Positions 32,393 to 39,550 of a DNA stretch of 45,111 nt are shown piece after piece. Numbering within the stretch: the first letter of the stretch is position 1; each line of letters begins with the position of its first letter. The notes beneath the pieces were generated by a model, which ran no database searches, was not told where the DNA came from, and was given only the letters and a program-made list of their open reading frames with translations. Origin of the DNA: VRUE01 sp035698885 (lineage in GTDB: Bacteria; Actinomycetota; Thermoleophilia; Solirubrobacterales; 70-9); NCBI GenBank assembly GCA_035698885.1, contig DASSBJ010000075.1:1-45111 (forward strand), written 5' to 3'. A program made the position numbers and the translations under genes.

Positions 32393-32776
32393 CTACGAAG
32401 AGGCGGTTTCGCGCAGCTCGCTCAGCGCGTCCTCGCGCCGCTCGTGCAGCGAGATCGTCGATTCGACCCCGGTGATCTGCAGCAGCCGCCGCACCTGGTG
32501 GTTGTGCGAGCAGAGGACCAACCGCCCCTGGCCGTCGCCGCCGCCCTCGCGGTCCAGCCGCTGCCAGGTGCGCACGATCAGCGCGATCCCGGTCGAGTCG
32601 ATGAACTCGCAGTCACAGAGGTCGAGCATCAGCGTGGCGCCGGGGTCGGCGATCGCCTCCTCCAGCGCGCGCTCCAGCTCGGGGGCCGTGTTCATGTCGA
32701 GCTCGCCGCGGACCGTGATCGCCTCGACGCCGTCGTCGAGCGTCTCCCTCTGCACGTCGAATGGAAGCGGGCTCAC
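32393..32776 (-). CDS. STAS-domain anti-anti-sigma factor (RsbV/SpoIIAA type)
   Basis: A 127-residue single STAS domain. The phosphorylatable serine is Ser61 in FIDSTGIALI, the signature loop of RsbV/SpoIIAA. In its dephosphorylated form such a protein binds the anti-sigma kinase and frees the sigma factor. The partners are all in the window: kinase at 32979-33776, sigma factor at 33751-34521, and a SpoIIE phosphatase at 13522-14937. The GTG at 32776 stands 7 bases after TAGGAT, so it is expressed from a housekeeping-type leaderless promoter, not the SigB type, which would keep the switch armed before stress. Confidence 0.9.
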   Translation of the reverse strand: MSPLPFDVQRETLDDGVEAITVRGELDMNTAPELERALEEAIADPGATLMLDLCDCEFIDSTGIALIVRTWQRLDREGGGDGQGRLVLCSHNHQVRRLLQITGVESTISLHERREDALSELRETASS

Positions 32777-32783
32777 GCCAGCG

Positions 32784-32789
32784 ATCCTA
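32784..32789 (-). promoter_or_regulatory. -10 element of the STAS gene
   Basis: TAGGAT on the minus strand ends 7 bases before the GTG at 32776; no Shine-Dalgarno. Confidence 0.5.
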
Positions 32790-32833
32790 TCGCAGGAAAT
32801 CGGCTGTTTAGCCGTATCCGGGTCTTGCCGCGG

Positions 32834-32859
32834 GTTTTGCGAATCGGCGCCGCGGGTAG
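32834..32859 (+). promoter_or_regulatory. SigB/SigF-type promoter of the anti-sigma gene
   Basis: GTTT (32834-32837), 16-base spacer, GGGTAG (32854-32859). Perfect match. It implies that the sigma factor raises the level of its own antagonist. Confidence 0.65.
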
Positions 32860-32871
32860 CAGTCTGACTTC

Positions 32872-32979
32872 ATGCCCGAGGGTTATGCTCGGGCTCCGCG
32901 GGGAACAAGGTCCCCAGCGAGAGATTGCGGTTCATGCCCGAGAACTCGACGATCAGCCAACAGCCCAGGGGGCTCCTGA
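32872..32979 (+). other. Possible 35-codon upstream ORF in a structured leader
   Basis: ATG at 32872, 12 bases after the -10, opens a frame that ends in TGA at 32977-32979, overlapping the ATG of the kinase (TGATG). The region carries two hairpins: GCCCGAG/CTCGGGC (32874-32894) and GGGGA/TCCCC (32900-32915). Translation of this frame could unfold them and couple to the kinase start. The predicted peptide is Arg/Pro/Gly-rich and looks non-functional by itself. Confidence 0.25.
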
Positions 32980-33776
32980 TGACCCTTCCGGCGAAAGCCG
33001 AGAACGTCTCCGTCGTGCGCCACGCGCTTGCCGGGTTGGCGGAGGAGATCGGCATGGACGAGGCCGGCCTCGCCGACCTGAAGACGGTCGTCACCGAGGC
33101 CTGCATGAACGTCGCCGTCCACGCCTACGAGGGCGGCAGCGGCCCGATGTTCGTCGAGGCGCAGCCGGACGAGGACGGGCTCACCGTCACCGTCCGCGAC
33201 AGGGGAATCGGCATCCAGCCGCAGGCCGACGTCGAGCGCGGCAGCCTGCGCCTCGGCCTCTCGCTGATCGCCGCCCTCTCGACCAGCTTCGCGATCTCCG
33301 GCGGCGTCGAATCCGGAACCGAGGTGAAGATGCGCCTGCCGCTGCGCGGCGGCGCCGCGGGCAGCATCGACGGCGACCCGGTGAGGATGAAGGCCGACCT
33401 GCACGAGACGACCGAGCTGGTCACCGACCGGCCGGAGCTGCTCGGCCCGGTGCTGGCCCGGGTGGTCGCCGCCCTCGCGGCGCGGCGAGACCTCTCGGTC
33501 GACCGGGTCTCCGACGCGGTCCTGGTCACCGACGCGATCGCCGACGCGGCGCCCTCGCGCTTCGCCGACGGGCGGGCGCGCCTGGCGCTCGACGACCGCG
33601 GCGAGGGAATCGCCCTGCGGCTGGGGCCGATGGACCCGGGCGCCGCAAGCGAGATCCACGAGGAGCTTCAGGTCCCCGACGTGGGCGGCTCGCTCGAGGC
33701 GCTCGCCGACGAACTCTCGGTCGAGGAGTCCGGAGACGGCGAGTACCTGCTCATCCGCTTCGCTGCTGCTCCCTGA
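32979..33776 (+). CDS. Anti-sigma factor serine kinase (RsbW/SpoIIAB type) with a degenerate second half
   Basis: A 265-residue protein. The first half is a GHKL ATPase of RsbW type: N-box VVTEACMNVAVHAYE, G1 box VRDRGIGI, G2 region LRLGLSLIAAL, then SGTEVKMRLPL. It should bind the sigma factor and phosphorylate the STAS protein. The second half (about 135-265) repeats the outline (VLARVVAALAARRDLSVDRVSDAVLVTDAIAD, then LDDRGEGIALRLG) but lacks the N-box Asn, so it probably does not bind ATP. I use the ATG at 32979 for its AGGGGG Shine-Dalgarno; an ATG at 32934 would add 15 residues. It overlaps the convergent sigma gene by 26 bases. Confidence 0.85.
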   Translation: MTLPAKAENVSVVRHALAGLAEEIGMDEAGLADLKTVVTEACMNVAVHAYEGGSGPMFVEAQPDEDGLTVTVRDRGIGIQPQADVERGSLRLGLSLIAALSTSFAISGGVESGTEVKMRLPLRGGAAGSIDGDPVRMKADLHETTELVTDRPELLGPVLARVVAALAARRDLSVDRVSDAVLVTDAIADAAPSRFADGRARLALDDRGEGIALRLGPMDPGAASEIHEELQVPDVGGSLEALADELSVEESGDGEYLLIRFAAAP

Positions 33777-34521
33777 TCTGCTCCCTGACCCGGGCCAGCG
33801 CCCGGCGCAGGATGCGCGAGACGTGCATCTGCGAATGGCCGATCCGCTCGGCGATCTGCGACTGCGTCATGTCCTCGGCGAAGCGCAGCCGCAGCACCAG
33901 GCGCTCGCGCTCGTCGAGGAAGGGGAGGGCGGCGTCGAGCGCGATCCGCCCCTCGACCAGCTCGAAGGCCTCGTCCTCGGCGCCGATCCACTCGGTCGGC
34001 GGCGACTCCTCTGAGTCCTCCGAGCCCGCCGGGCGGTCGAGCGAGAGCGGCCGCCGGTTGTGGTTGGCCTCCATCACCTCGAGCACGTCGGTCTGCTCGA
34101 CCTCGAGCCGCTCGGCGATCTCACCGACCGAGGGCGAGCGCTGCAGCTCCTTGGTCAGCGCGGTGATCGCTTTGTCGACTTCAGCCATCCGGTCGTGCAG
34201 CCCGCGCGGCACGCGCACGGTCCAGACGCGGTCGCGGAAGTGGCGTTTGAGCTCGCCGAGGATCGTCGGCGAGGCGAAGGCCGTGAACGGTATGCCGCGC
34301 TCGGGGTCGAAGCGGTCGACCGCGTTGAGCAGGCCGAGGTTCGCAACCTGCAGCAGATCGTCGAAGGACTCGCTGGCGCCGCGGTAGCGAAGCGCCAGCC
34401 GCTTGGCGAAGTCCATGTTCCGGCGCACCAACTCGTCCCGGATCGCCGGGTCACGCTCGCGGGCAAAACGCCGCCACAGCTCGGAATCTTTCTCTATTGC
34501 GTAGTCGCCCGGCGAGCTCAT
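33751..34521 (-). CDS. Alternative RNA polymerase sigma factor, SigB/SigF/SigG family
   Basis: A 256-residue group 3 sigma-70. Region 2 reads RNMDFAKRLALRYRG..DDLLQVANLGLLNAVDRFDPERGIPFTAFASPTILGELKRHFRD, closely like stress sigma factors SigB/SigF. Region 3 (RVPRGLHDRMAEVDKAI) follows, and region 4 ends with the helix-turn-helix MTQSQIAERIGHSQMHVSRILRRAL. The family recognises GTTT-N15/17-GGGTAN, the pattern found all over this window, including before this gene. The anti-sigma gene overlaps its 3' end by 26 bases. The ATG at 34521 is only 3 bases from its -10, so either translation begins a few codons later or transcription starts elsewhere. Confidence 0.92.
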   Translation of the reverse strand: MSSPGDYAIEKDSELWRRFARERDPAIRDELVRRNMDFAKRLALRYRGASESFDDLLQVANLGLLNAVDRFDPERGIPFTAFASPTILGELKRHFRDRVWTVRVPRGLHDRMAEVDKAITALTKELQRSPSVGEIAERLEVEQTDVLEVMEANHNRRPLSLDRPAGSEDSEESPPTEWIGAEDEAFELVEGRIALDAALPFLDERERLVLRLRFAEDMTQSQIAERIGHSQMHVSRILRRALARVREQIREQQRSG

Positions 34522-34524
34522 TCC

Positions 34525-34550
34525 CTACCCGCATCGACGCCGCTCGAAAC
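34525..34550 (-). promoter_or_regulatory. SigB/SigF-type promoter of the sigma gene
   Basis: GTTT (34547-34550), 16-base spacer, GGGTAG (34525-34530) on the minus strand, which suggests autoregulation. It lies back to back with the GH15 promoter. Confidence 0.6.
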
Positions 34551-34553
34551 GGC

Positions 34554-34578
34554 GTTTGTGGGTTAGCGCAGAGGGTAC
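34554..34578 (+). promoter_or_regulatory. SigB/SigF-type promoter of the GH15 gene
   Basis: GTTT (34554-34557), 15-base spacer, GGGTAC (34573-34578), ending 9 bases before the GTG at 34588. Its -35 is 3 bases from the -35 of the divergent sigma promoter. Confidence 0.65.
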
Positions 34579-34587
34579 GCCCCAAGC

Positions 34588-36414
34588 GTGAGCAGCTACC
34601 CGCCGCTGGCGGATTATGGCCTGGTCGGCGACCGCCGCAGCGCGGCGCTGGTCTCCTCGACCGGCTCGATCGACTGGTGTTGCCTGCCGCGCTTCGACTC
34701 CGGCGCGGTGTTCGGCCGCCTGCTCGACTGGGAGCGCGGCGGGCGCTTCGCGGTCGAAGCGCCCGGGACGGCGACGTGCGAGCAGCGCTACGTCGAGGGG
34801 ACGATGGTGCTGGAGACGCGGCTGCGCGGCGAGGGCGGCGAGGTCCGCCTGCTCGACTTCTTAGCCCCGCCGGAGGGGCGCGAGAGCTCGCGCATCGTCC
34901 GCATCGTCGAGGGCGTCGCCGGCTCGCCGGCGCTTCGCGTGCACTTCGAGCCGCGCTTCGACTACGGCCAGGTGAAGCCCTGGATTCGCGGCGCCGGCGA
35001 GGAGGGCCGCCTGTTCGCCGCGATCGGCGGCGACGACGGCCTGGTCCTGCGCAGCGAGCTCGGGCTGGAGTTCGACGACCGTCACACCCTGAGCGGCGAC
35101 GCGAGCCTCGGCGAGGGCGAGCGCCTGCGCTTCGAGCTCGCCTACCGGCGACCGGTCGAGCTCGACTCGCTCGCGGGACTCGAGCCGCTCGATCCCGAAG
35201 CGATCGACGGCTGCCTCGAGCGCACGGTCGAGTGGTGGCGCGAGTGGGGGCGCTGCGCGAAGGGCGAGGTCGTCGACGCCTTCCCGGGGGCGATGCGCTC
35301 GGCGCTGACGCTGAAGGCGCTCTCCTTCGAGCCGACCGGCGCGATCGCCGCCGCCGCGACCACCTCGCTGCCCGAGGTGCGGCAGCTGAGCGGCGAGCGC
35401 AACTGGGACTACCGCTACAGCTGGGTCCGCGACTCGGCGATGACCGTGCGCTCGCTGGCCGAGCTCGGCTGCGAGCACGACGCCGACGCCTTCCGCCGCT
35501 TCATCGAGCGCAGCGCGGCCGGCAACGCCGAGGACCTGCAGATCCTCTTCGGCGTCGGTGGGGAGCGGCGGCTCGCCGAGCAGGAGGTGAAGGGCCTCGA
35601 GGGCTGGCGCGGCTCGGCCCCGGTGCGCGTCGGCAACCAGGCGGCCGGGCAGCTGCAGCTCGACGCCTTCGGCCAGATCGTCGACCAGAGCTGGCGCTGG
35701 CACCGTCGCGGCAACTCGCCCGACCGCGACTACTGGATCTTCATCGCCGACCTCGTCGACTACGTGGTCGAGCACTGGGAAGACCGCGACAAGGGGATCT
35801 GGGAGTGGCGGGGCGAGCCGCGCCACTTCGTCCACTCCAAGGCGCTGTCGTGGTCGGCGGTCGACCGTGGGATCAAGCTGGGCGAGGACTGCGAGAAGCA
35901 GGTCCCCGACGCCTGGCGCGAGGCGCGCGAGCGGATCCGCGGCGACATCGAGAGCGAGGGCTACGACCAGCACCGCGGGATCTTCCGCATGGCCTTCGGC
36001 TACGACGATCACGACGCGGCGCTGCTGCGCCTGCCCGCCGCCGGCTTCCTCGCCTGGGACGACGAGCGCATGGTGCGCACGGCGGACGCGCTGCGCGAGG
36101 CGCTCGACCTCGGCGACGGCCTGCTGCGCCGCTACGACGCCGACGACGGGATGCCGCCCGAGGGCGCCTTCCTCGCCTGCTCCTTCTGGCTCGCCACCTG
36201 CCTCGCCCGCCAGGGGCGCGAGGAGGCGCGCGAGGTCTTCGAGCGCGCCGAGGCGAGCGCCAACGGCCTCGGCCTGTTCTCCGAGGAGTACGACCCGGAA
36301 GCCGAGCGCATGCTCGGCAACTTCCCCCAGGCGCTCACCCACCTCGCCCACATCGAGGCCGCGGTCGCCCTCTCCGGCGCGCCCCCGCAGGACGATGCGC
36401 CACCCGGCGGGTAG
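34588..36414 (+). CDS. Glycoside hydrolase family 15 (glucoamylase/trehalase-like)
   Basis: A 608-residue GH15 enzyme: N-terminal beta-sandwich (YGLVGDRRSAALVSSTGSIDWCCLPRFDS) and a C-terminal alpha/alpha barrel starting ERNWDYRYSWVRDSAMT. Probable catalytic acids are Glu in PPEGAFLACSFW and Glu in GLFSEEYDP. Actinobacterial enzymes with this layout include the mycobacterial trehalase, so trehalose hydrolysis is the best guess; glucoamylase activity is the alternative. It has a clean SigB-type promoter and is divergent from the sigma gene, so its induction in stress is likely. The start is GTG at 34588 without a Shine-Dalgarno, 9 bases after the -10. Confidence 0.9.
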   Translation: MSSYPPLADYGLVGDRRSAALVSSTGSIDWCCLPRFDSGAVFGRLLDWERGGRFAVEAPGTATCEQRYVEGTMVLETRLRGEGGEVRLLDFLAPPEGRESSRIVRIVEGVAGSPALRVHFEPRFDYGQVKPWIRGAGEEGRLFAAIGGDDGLVLRSELGLEFDDRHTLSGDASLGEGERLRFELAYRRPVELDSLAGLEPLDPEAIDGCLERTVEWWREWGRCAKGEVVDAFPGAMRSALTLKALSFEPTGAIAAAATTSLPEVRQLSGERNWDYRYSWVRDSAMTVRSLAELGCEHDADAFRRFIERSAAGNAEDLQILFGVGGERRLAEQEVKGLEGWRGSAPVRVGNQAAGQLQLDAFGQIVDQSWRWHRRGNSPDRDYWIFIADLVDYVVEHWEDRDKGIWEWRGEPRHFVHSKALSWSAVDRGIKLGEDCEKQVPDAWREARERIRGDIESEGYDQHRGIFRMAFGYDDHDAALLRLPAAGFLAWDDERMVRTADALREALDLGDGLLRRYDADDGMPPEGAFLACSFWLATCLARQGREEAREVFERAEASANGLGLFSEEYDPEAERMLGNFPQALTHLAHIEAAVALSGAPPQDDAPPGG

Positions 36415-36429
36415 GAGGTTCAATCCGGT

Positions 36430-36435
36430 TAGGCT
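36430..36435 (+). promoter_or_regulatory. -10 element of the superoxide dismutase gene
   Basis: TAGGCT, about 35 bases before the ATG at 36471. Unlike most starts here, this mRNA has a leader with a Shine-Dalgarno (AAGGAG at 36460-36465). Confidence 0.35.
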
Positions 36436-36470
36436 GCCGGGGAACTCGAAATCAAGGACAAGGAGACGCA

Positions 36471-37070
36471 ATGGCTTTCACGGTTCCCGATCTTCCCTAC
36501 GACTACGACGCGCTCGAGCCGCACATCGACGAGGAGACGATGCGCGTCCACCACGACAAGCACCACCAGGCTTACGTGGACAAAGCGAACGAAGCCCTGG
36601 AGGGGACCGAGTGGGCCGACCGCGAGGTCGAGGACGTGCTGCGCAACCTCTCGAGCCTTCCTGGCGACAAGCAGGGCCCCGTGCGCAACAACGGCGGCGG
36701 CCACTTCAACCACTCGCTGTTCTGGCAGATGCTCAGCCCCGACGGCGGCGGCGCGCCGGGCGGCGAGCTGGCGAGCGCGATCGACGAGACCTTCGGCTCC
36801 TTCGACTCGTTCAAGGACGAGTTCAAAAAAGCCGGCCTGACGCGCTTCGGCTCCGGCTGGGCGTGGCTGGTCAAGGACAGCTCCGGCCTCGCCGTCGTCT
36901 CGACGCCGAACCAGGACTCGCCGGTGCTCGACGGCAGCATCCCGCTGCTCGGCTGCGACGTCTGGGAGCACGCCTACTACCTCAAGTACCAGAACAAGCG
37001 CCCCGAATACATCGACGCGTTCTGGAACGTCGTCAACTGGGACTACGTAGCGGAGCGATTCGCCCAGTAG
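36471..37070 (+). CDS. sodA: Superoxide dismutase, Mn/Fe family
   Basis: A 199-residue cytosolic enzyme that converts superoxide to peroxide and oxygen. Metal ligands are His28 (VHHDKHHQAYV region), His in GGHFNHSLFW, and Asp plus His in GCDVWEHAYYLKY. Residues GGH and the DVWEHAYY motif suit Mn or cambialistic enzymes, but the metal cannot be fixed from sequence alone. No signal peptide. Nine bases separate its stop from that of the convergent GMC oxidoreductase. Confidence 0.94.
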   Translation: MAFTVPDLPYDYDALEPHIDEETMRVHHDKHHQAYVDKANEALEGTEWADREVEDVLRNLSSLPGDKQGPVRNNGGGHFNHSLFWQMLSPDGGGAPGGELASAIDETFGSFDSFKDEFKKAGLTRFGSGWAWLVKDSSGLAVVSTPNQDSPVLDGSIPLLGCDVWEHAYYLKYQNKRPEYIDAFWNVVNWDYVAERFAQ

Positions 37071-37079
37071 CTCCCGCGG

Positions 37080-38720
37080 TTAGGCACTGGGAACAGCCGG
37101 ACGCGCGGCCTCGGGGAGGTCGCGCGTCTCTGCGCCCTCCTTCGGCGGGATCTGGCCGATCGCGTTCTCGGCCAGCGCGGTGATCGTCAGGCTCGGGTTG
37201 ACGCCGACGTTCGCCGGCACCGCCGCGCCGTCGCAGACCATCAGGTTCTCGTAGCCGAAGACCCGCTGGCGGGCGTCGACGACGCCGTCCTCGGGACCGT
37301 GGCCGATCGCCGCGCCGCCGAGGATGTGGGCGGTCGTCGGCACGTTCAGCGTCGCCTCCATGACCGAGCTCTGGGCGATCCCGCCGGTGCGCTCGGCGAA
37401 CCATTCGGCCGCCCTGTTGGCGATCGGGATGAAGGTCGGGTTGGGCCGCTCCGGGTCCTGCTCGGTCTGCAGCCGCACCTCGCCGTTGCGCTTCAGCCGC
37501 GGCCGCAGCGCGATCGCGTTGTCGAGCGTCTGCATGACGAGCAGGATGATCGTGCGGTGCGAGGTGCCGAACGGCCACAGCACCTGGGCGAACCTGAGCG
37601 GGTGGCGGACGATCTGGGCGAGCAGCTTCAGCGGCCGCGTGACCCGCGTCCCGTCGCCGACCAGAAGCGTGTTCAGCGTGCTCATCGAGTCGCCCGCCCT
37701 GCCGTAGGTGACGGTCTCGATGTGGGTGTGCGGGTCGGGGTAGATGCTCGAGGTGATCGCGACCCGCTTCGACAGGTCCTCGGGATAGTCGGGGGGCACG
37801 CGCACGGCGAGGATGCTCTCGCTGTTGGTCCGCACCAGCTCGCCGAGGCGCGGTGAGATCTTCGGCAGCGAGCCGCCGAGTCGGCAGCGCTGCAGCAGCT
37901 TGTTGGTGCCGAGCGGCCCGGCGGCGACGATCACGCCGCGCGCCTTCAGCGTGCGCTTGCGGCGCCCGCGCAGCAGCCCCGAGCGCTCGCTGGTCACCGC
38001 GTAGCCGTCGCTGCCGTCGGCGGCGCCGAGCGGCCGGATGTCGGTCACCGTGCGCTCCGCCTGCACCTCGACGCCGCGCTTCTCCGCCAGCCAGAGGTAG
38101 TTCTTGACCAGCGTGTTCTTCGCCCCGTGCGGGCAGCCGACCATGCAGCGGCCGCACTGCATGCAGCCGGTGCGCTCCGGGCCGGCGCCTTCGAAGTAGG
38201 GGTCGGCGACGGTCTCTCCCGGGTTGTCGAGGTAGACGCCGACCGGGGTCTTGCGATAGGTGTCGCCGACGCCGAGCTCCTCGCCCAGCTCGCGCAGCAG
38301 CTGGTCGGCCGGGTCGTCGCGATCGTGGACGGTGACGCCGAGCATCCGCTGCGCGGTCTCGTAATGGGGCGCCAGCCGCGCCTGCCAGTCGTCGAGGTCG
38401 GCCCACTGCGGGTCTTCGAAGAACTTGGCGGGTGGGACGTAGAGCGTGTTCGCGTAGCCGAGGCTGCCACCGCCGACCCCGCAGCCGCTGACCACGGCGA
38501 CGTCGCGGAACAGGCTCAGCCGGAAGATCCCCTTCATCCCGATCCGCGGCGCCCAGAAGTAGCGCCGGCTGTCCCAGGTCGAGCTCGGGAAGTCGTCGTC
38601 GCCGAACCGCTTGCCGCACTCGAGCACGGCGACGTCGTAGCCCTTTTCGGCCAAACGCAGCGCCGAAACGCTCCCGCCGAACCCGGATCCGACGACCATC
38701 CAGTCGTAGTCGTAGGTCAA
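37080..38720 (-). CDS. GMC-family oxidoreductase, cholesterol oxidase-like
   Basis: A 546-residue FAD enzyme. The ADP-binding motif VVGSGFGGSVSALRLAEKG is at the N terminus, followed by SGCGVGGGSLGYANTL and, near the end, ILGGAAIGHGPEDGVVDARQRVFGYENLMVCDGAAVPANVGVNPSLTI-type GMC signatures. It resembles mycobacterial ChoD-like sterol oxidases. A Cys cluster, CMQCGRCMVGCPHGAKNT near residue 200, has the spacing of an iron-sulfur site. It starts at TTG (38720) after GGGAG and lies 18 bases behind the rubredoxin gene, so rubredoxin may accept its electrons. Substrate: a sterol or other alcohol, uncertain. Confidence 0.85.
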   Translation of the reverse strand: MTYDYDWMVVGSGFGGSVSALRLAEKGYDVAVLECGKRFGDDDFPSSTWDSRRYFWAPRIGMKGIFRLSLFRDVAVVSGCGVGGGSLGYANTLYVPPAKFFEDPQWADLDDWQARLAPHYETAQRMLGVTVHDRDDPADQLLRELGEELGVGDTYRKTPVGVYLDNPGETVADPYFEGAGPERTGCMQCGRCMVGCPHGAKNTLVKNYLWLAEKRGVEVQAERTVTDIRPLGAADGSDGYAVTSERSGLLRGRRKRTLKARGVIVAAGPLGTNKLLQRCRLGGSLPKISPRLGELVRTNSESILAVRVPPDYPEDLSKRVAITSSIYPDPHTHIETVTYGRAGDSMSTLNTLLVGDGTRVTRPLKLLAQIVRHPLRFAQVLWPFGTSHRTIILLVMQTLDNAIALRPRLKRNGEVRLQTEQDPERPNPTFIPIANRAAEWFAERTGGIAQSSVMEATLNVPTTAHILGGAAIGHGPEDGVVDARQRVFGYENLMVCDGAAVPANVGVNPSLTITALAENAIGQIPPKEGAETRDLPEAARPAVPSA

Positions 38721-38738
38721 GGCGGGCTGTCTCCCGGC

Positions 38739-38933
38739 CTAGGCCTCGCCCGGCTCGAGGGGGCGGAAGTCGGAGGTCCTGGCTCCGCAGACGGGGCAGA
38801 ACCAGTCGCTGGGGATGTCCTCGAACGGCGTTCCGGGCGGGATGCCGCCGTCGGGATCGCCCACCGCCGGGTCGTAGATGAAGCCGCAGCTTTCGCAGAT
38901 CCACTGCGTCGTCTCGGTGGTCGTCGCGCTCAT
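38739..38933 (-). CDS. Rubredoxin
   Basis: A 64-residue one-iron electron carrier with both CxxCG-type knuckles: WICESCGFIYDPAVGDPDGGIPPGTPF and WFCPVCGART. The spacing and the aromatic residues are standard. The ATG lies 6 bases after TAAGCT, implying a leaderless mRNA. It precedes the GMC oxidoreductase gene in the same direction, and the two likely share a transcript. Confidence 0.95.
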   Translation of the reverse strand: MSATTTETTQWICESCGFIYDPAVGDPDGGIPPGTPFEDIPSDWFCPVCGARTSDFRPLEPGEA

Positions 38934-38939
38934 GGTCGA

Positions 38940-38945
38940 AGCTTA
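38940..38945 (-). promoter_or_regulatory. -10 element of the rubredoxin gene
   Basis: TAAGCT on the minus strand ends 6 bases before the ATG at 38933, inside the 23-base gap after lemA. Confidence 0.5.
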
Positions 38946-38956
38946 GAAGACGGGGC

Positions 38957-39520
38957 TTATTTGTCGAAGCTGACGGCGACCGGCTGGCGCTCGGATTTGT
39001 CCTCGATCTCGAAGTACTCGCGCGCCGCGAACCCGCCCTGGTTGGCGATGATCGAGCCCGGGAACTGCTGGATCGAGGTGTTGTAGGACTGCACGTTGGA
39101 GTTGTAGATCCGCCGCGAGGCCTGGATTTCGTCCTCCAGCTCCGACAGGTTGCGGCTCAGCTGCTGGAAGTTCTCCGTCGCGCGCAGCGTCGGGTAGTTC
39201 TCGGCGACCGCCCGCAGGTCGGTCAGCGCCGCGGTCAGCTTCTGCTCGGCTTTCGCCGTGTCCTCGACGCTCTGCGCCGACATCGCCTCGGCCCGCGCCT
39301 TCGTCGTCTTCTCGAAGGTCTCGCTCTCGTGCGCCGCGTAGCCCTTTACCGTCTCGACCAGGTTCGGCACCAGGTCGTGACGCCGTTTGAGCTGCACGTC
39401 GATCCCGCTCCACGACTCGTCGACCCGGTTGCGCGAGGCGATGATCGCGTTGCGCTTGCCGACGTAGTAGAAGCCGACGATCGCGACGATGACGACGATG
39501 ACGATGAGCACGATGACCAT
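38957..39520 (-). CDS. lemA: LemA family protein
   Basis: A 187-residue protein with an N-terminal membrane anchor (IVLIVIVVIVAIVGFYYVG) and the LemA helical domain: RNAIIASRNRVDESWSGIDVQLKRRHDLVPNLVETVKGYAAHE, NLSELEDEIQASRRIYNSNVQSYN and PGSIIANQGGFAAREYFE. Function is unknown; the family sits in the membrane with the helices outside. It is divergent from the DUF3137-like gene, with the two starts 30 bases apart. Confidence 0.93.
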   Translation of the reverse strand: MVIVLIVIVVIVAIVGFYYVGKRNAIIASRNRVDESWSGIDVQLKRRHDLVPNLVETVKGYAAHESETFEKTTKARAEAMSAQSVEDTAKAEQKLTAALTDLRAVAENYPTLRATENFQQLSRNLSELEDEIQASRRIYNSNVQSYNTSIQQFPGSIIANQGGFAAREYFEIEDKSERQPVAVSFDK

Positions 39521-39526
39521 GCGGCC

Positions 39527-39544
39527 ATCCTACCCGCATAGGAT
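39527..39544. promoter_or_regulatory. Back-to-back divergent leaderless promoters of lemA and its neighbour
   Basis: ATCCTA (39527-39532, TAGGAT on the minus strand) and TAGGAT (39539-39544) form an inverted repeat around cccgca. Each ends exactly 6 bases from its start codon (39520 and 39551). Each -35 region must lie inside the other gene's promoter or coding sequence. Confidence 0.6.
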
Positions 39545-39550
39545 CGCGGG

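Noticed and set aside
36409..36414. GGGTAG before the superoxide dismutase gene as a SigB-type -10.
   Set aside because: It overlaps the GH15 stop codon and no GTTT-like -35 lies 14-17 bases upstream; TAGGCT at 36430 is a better candidate.
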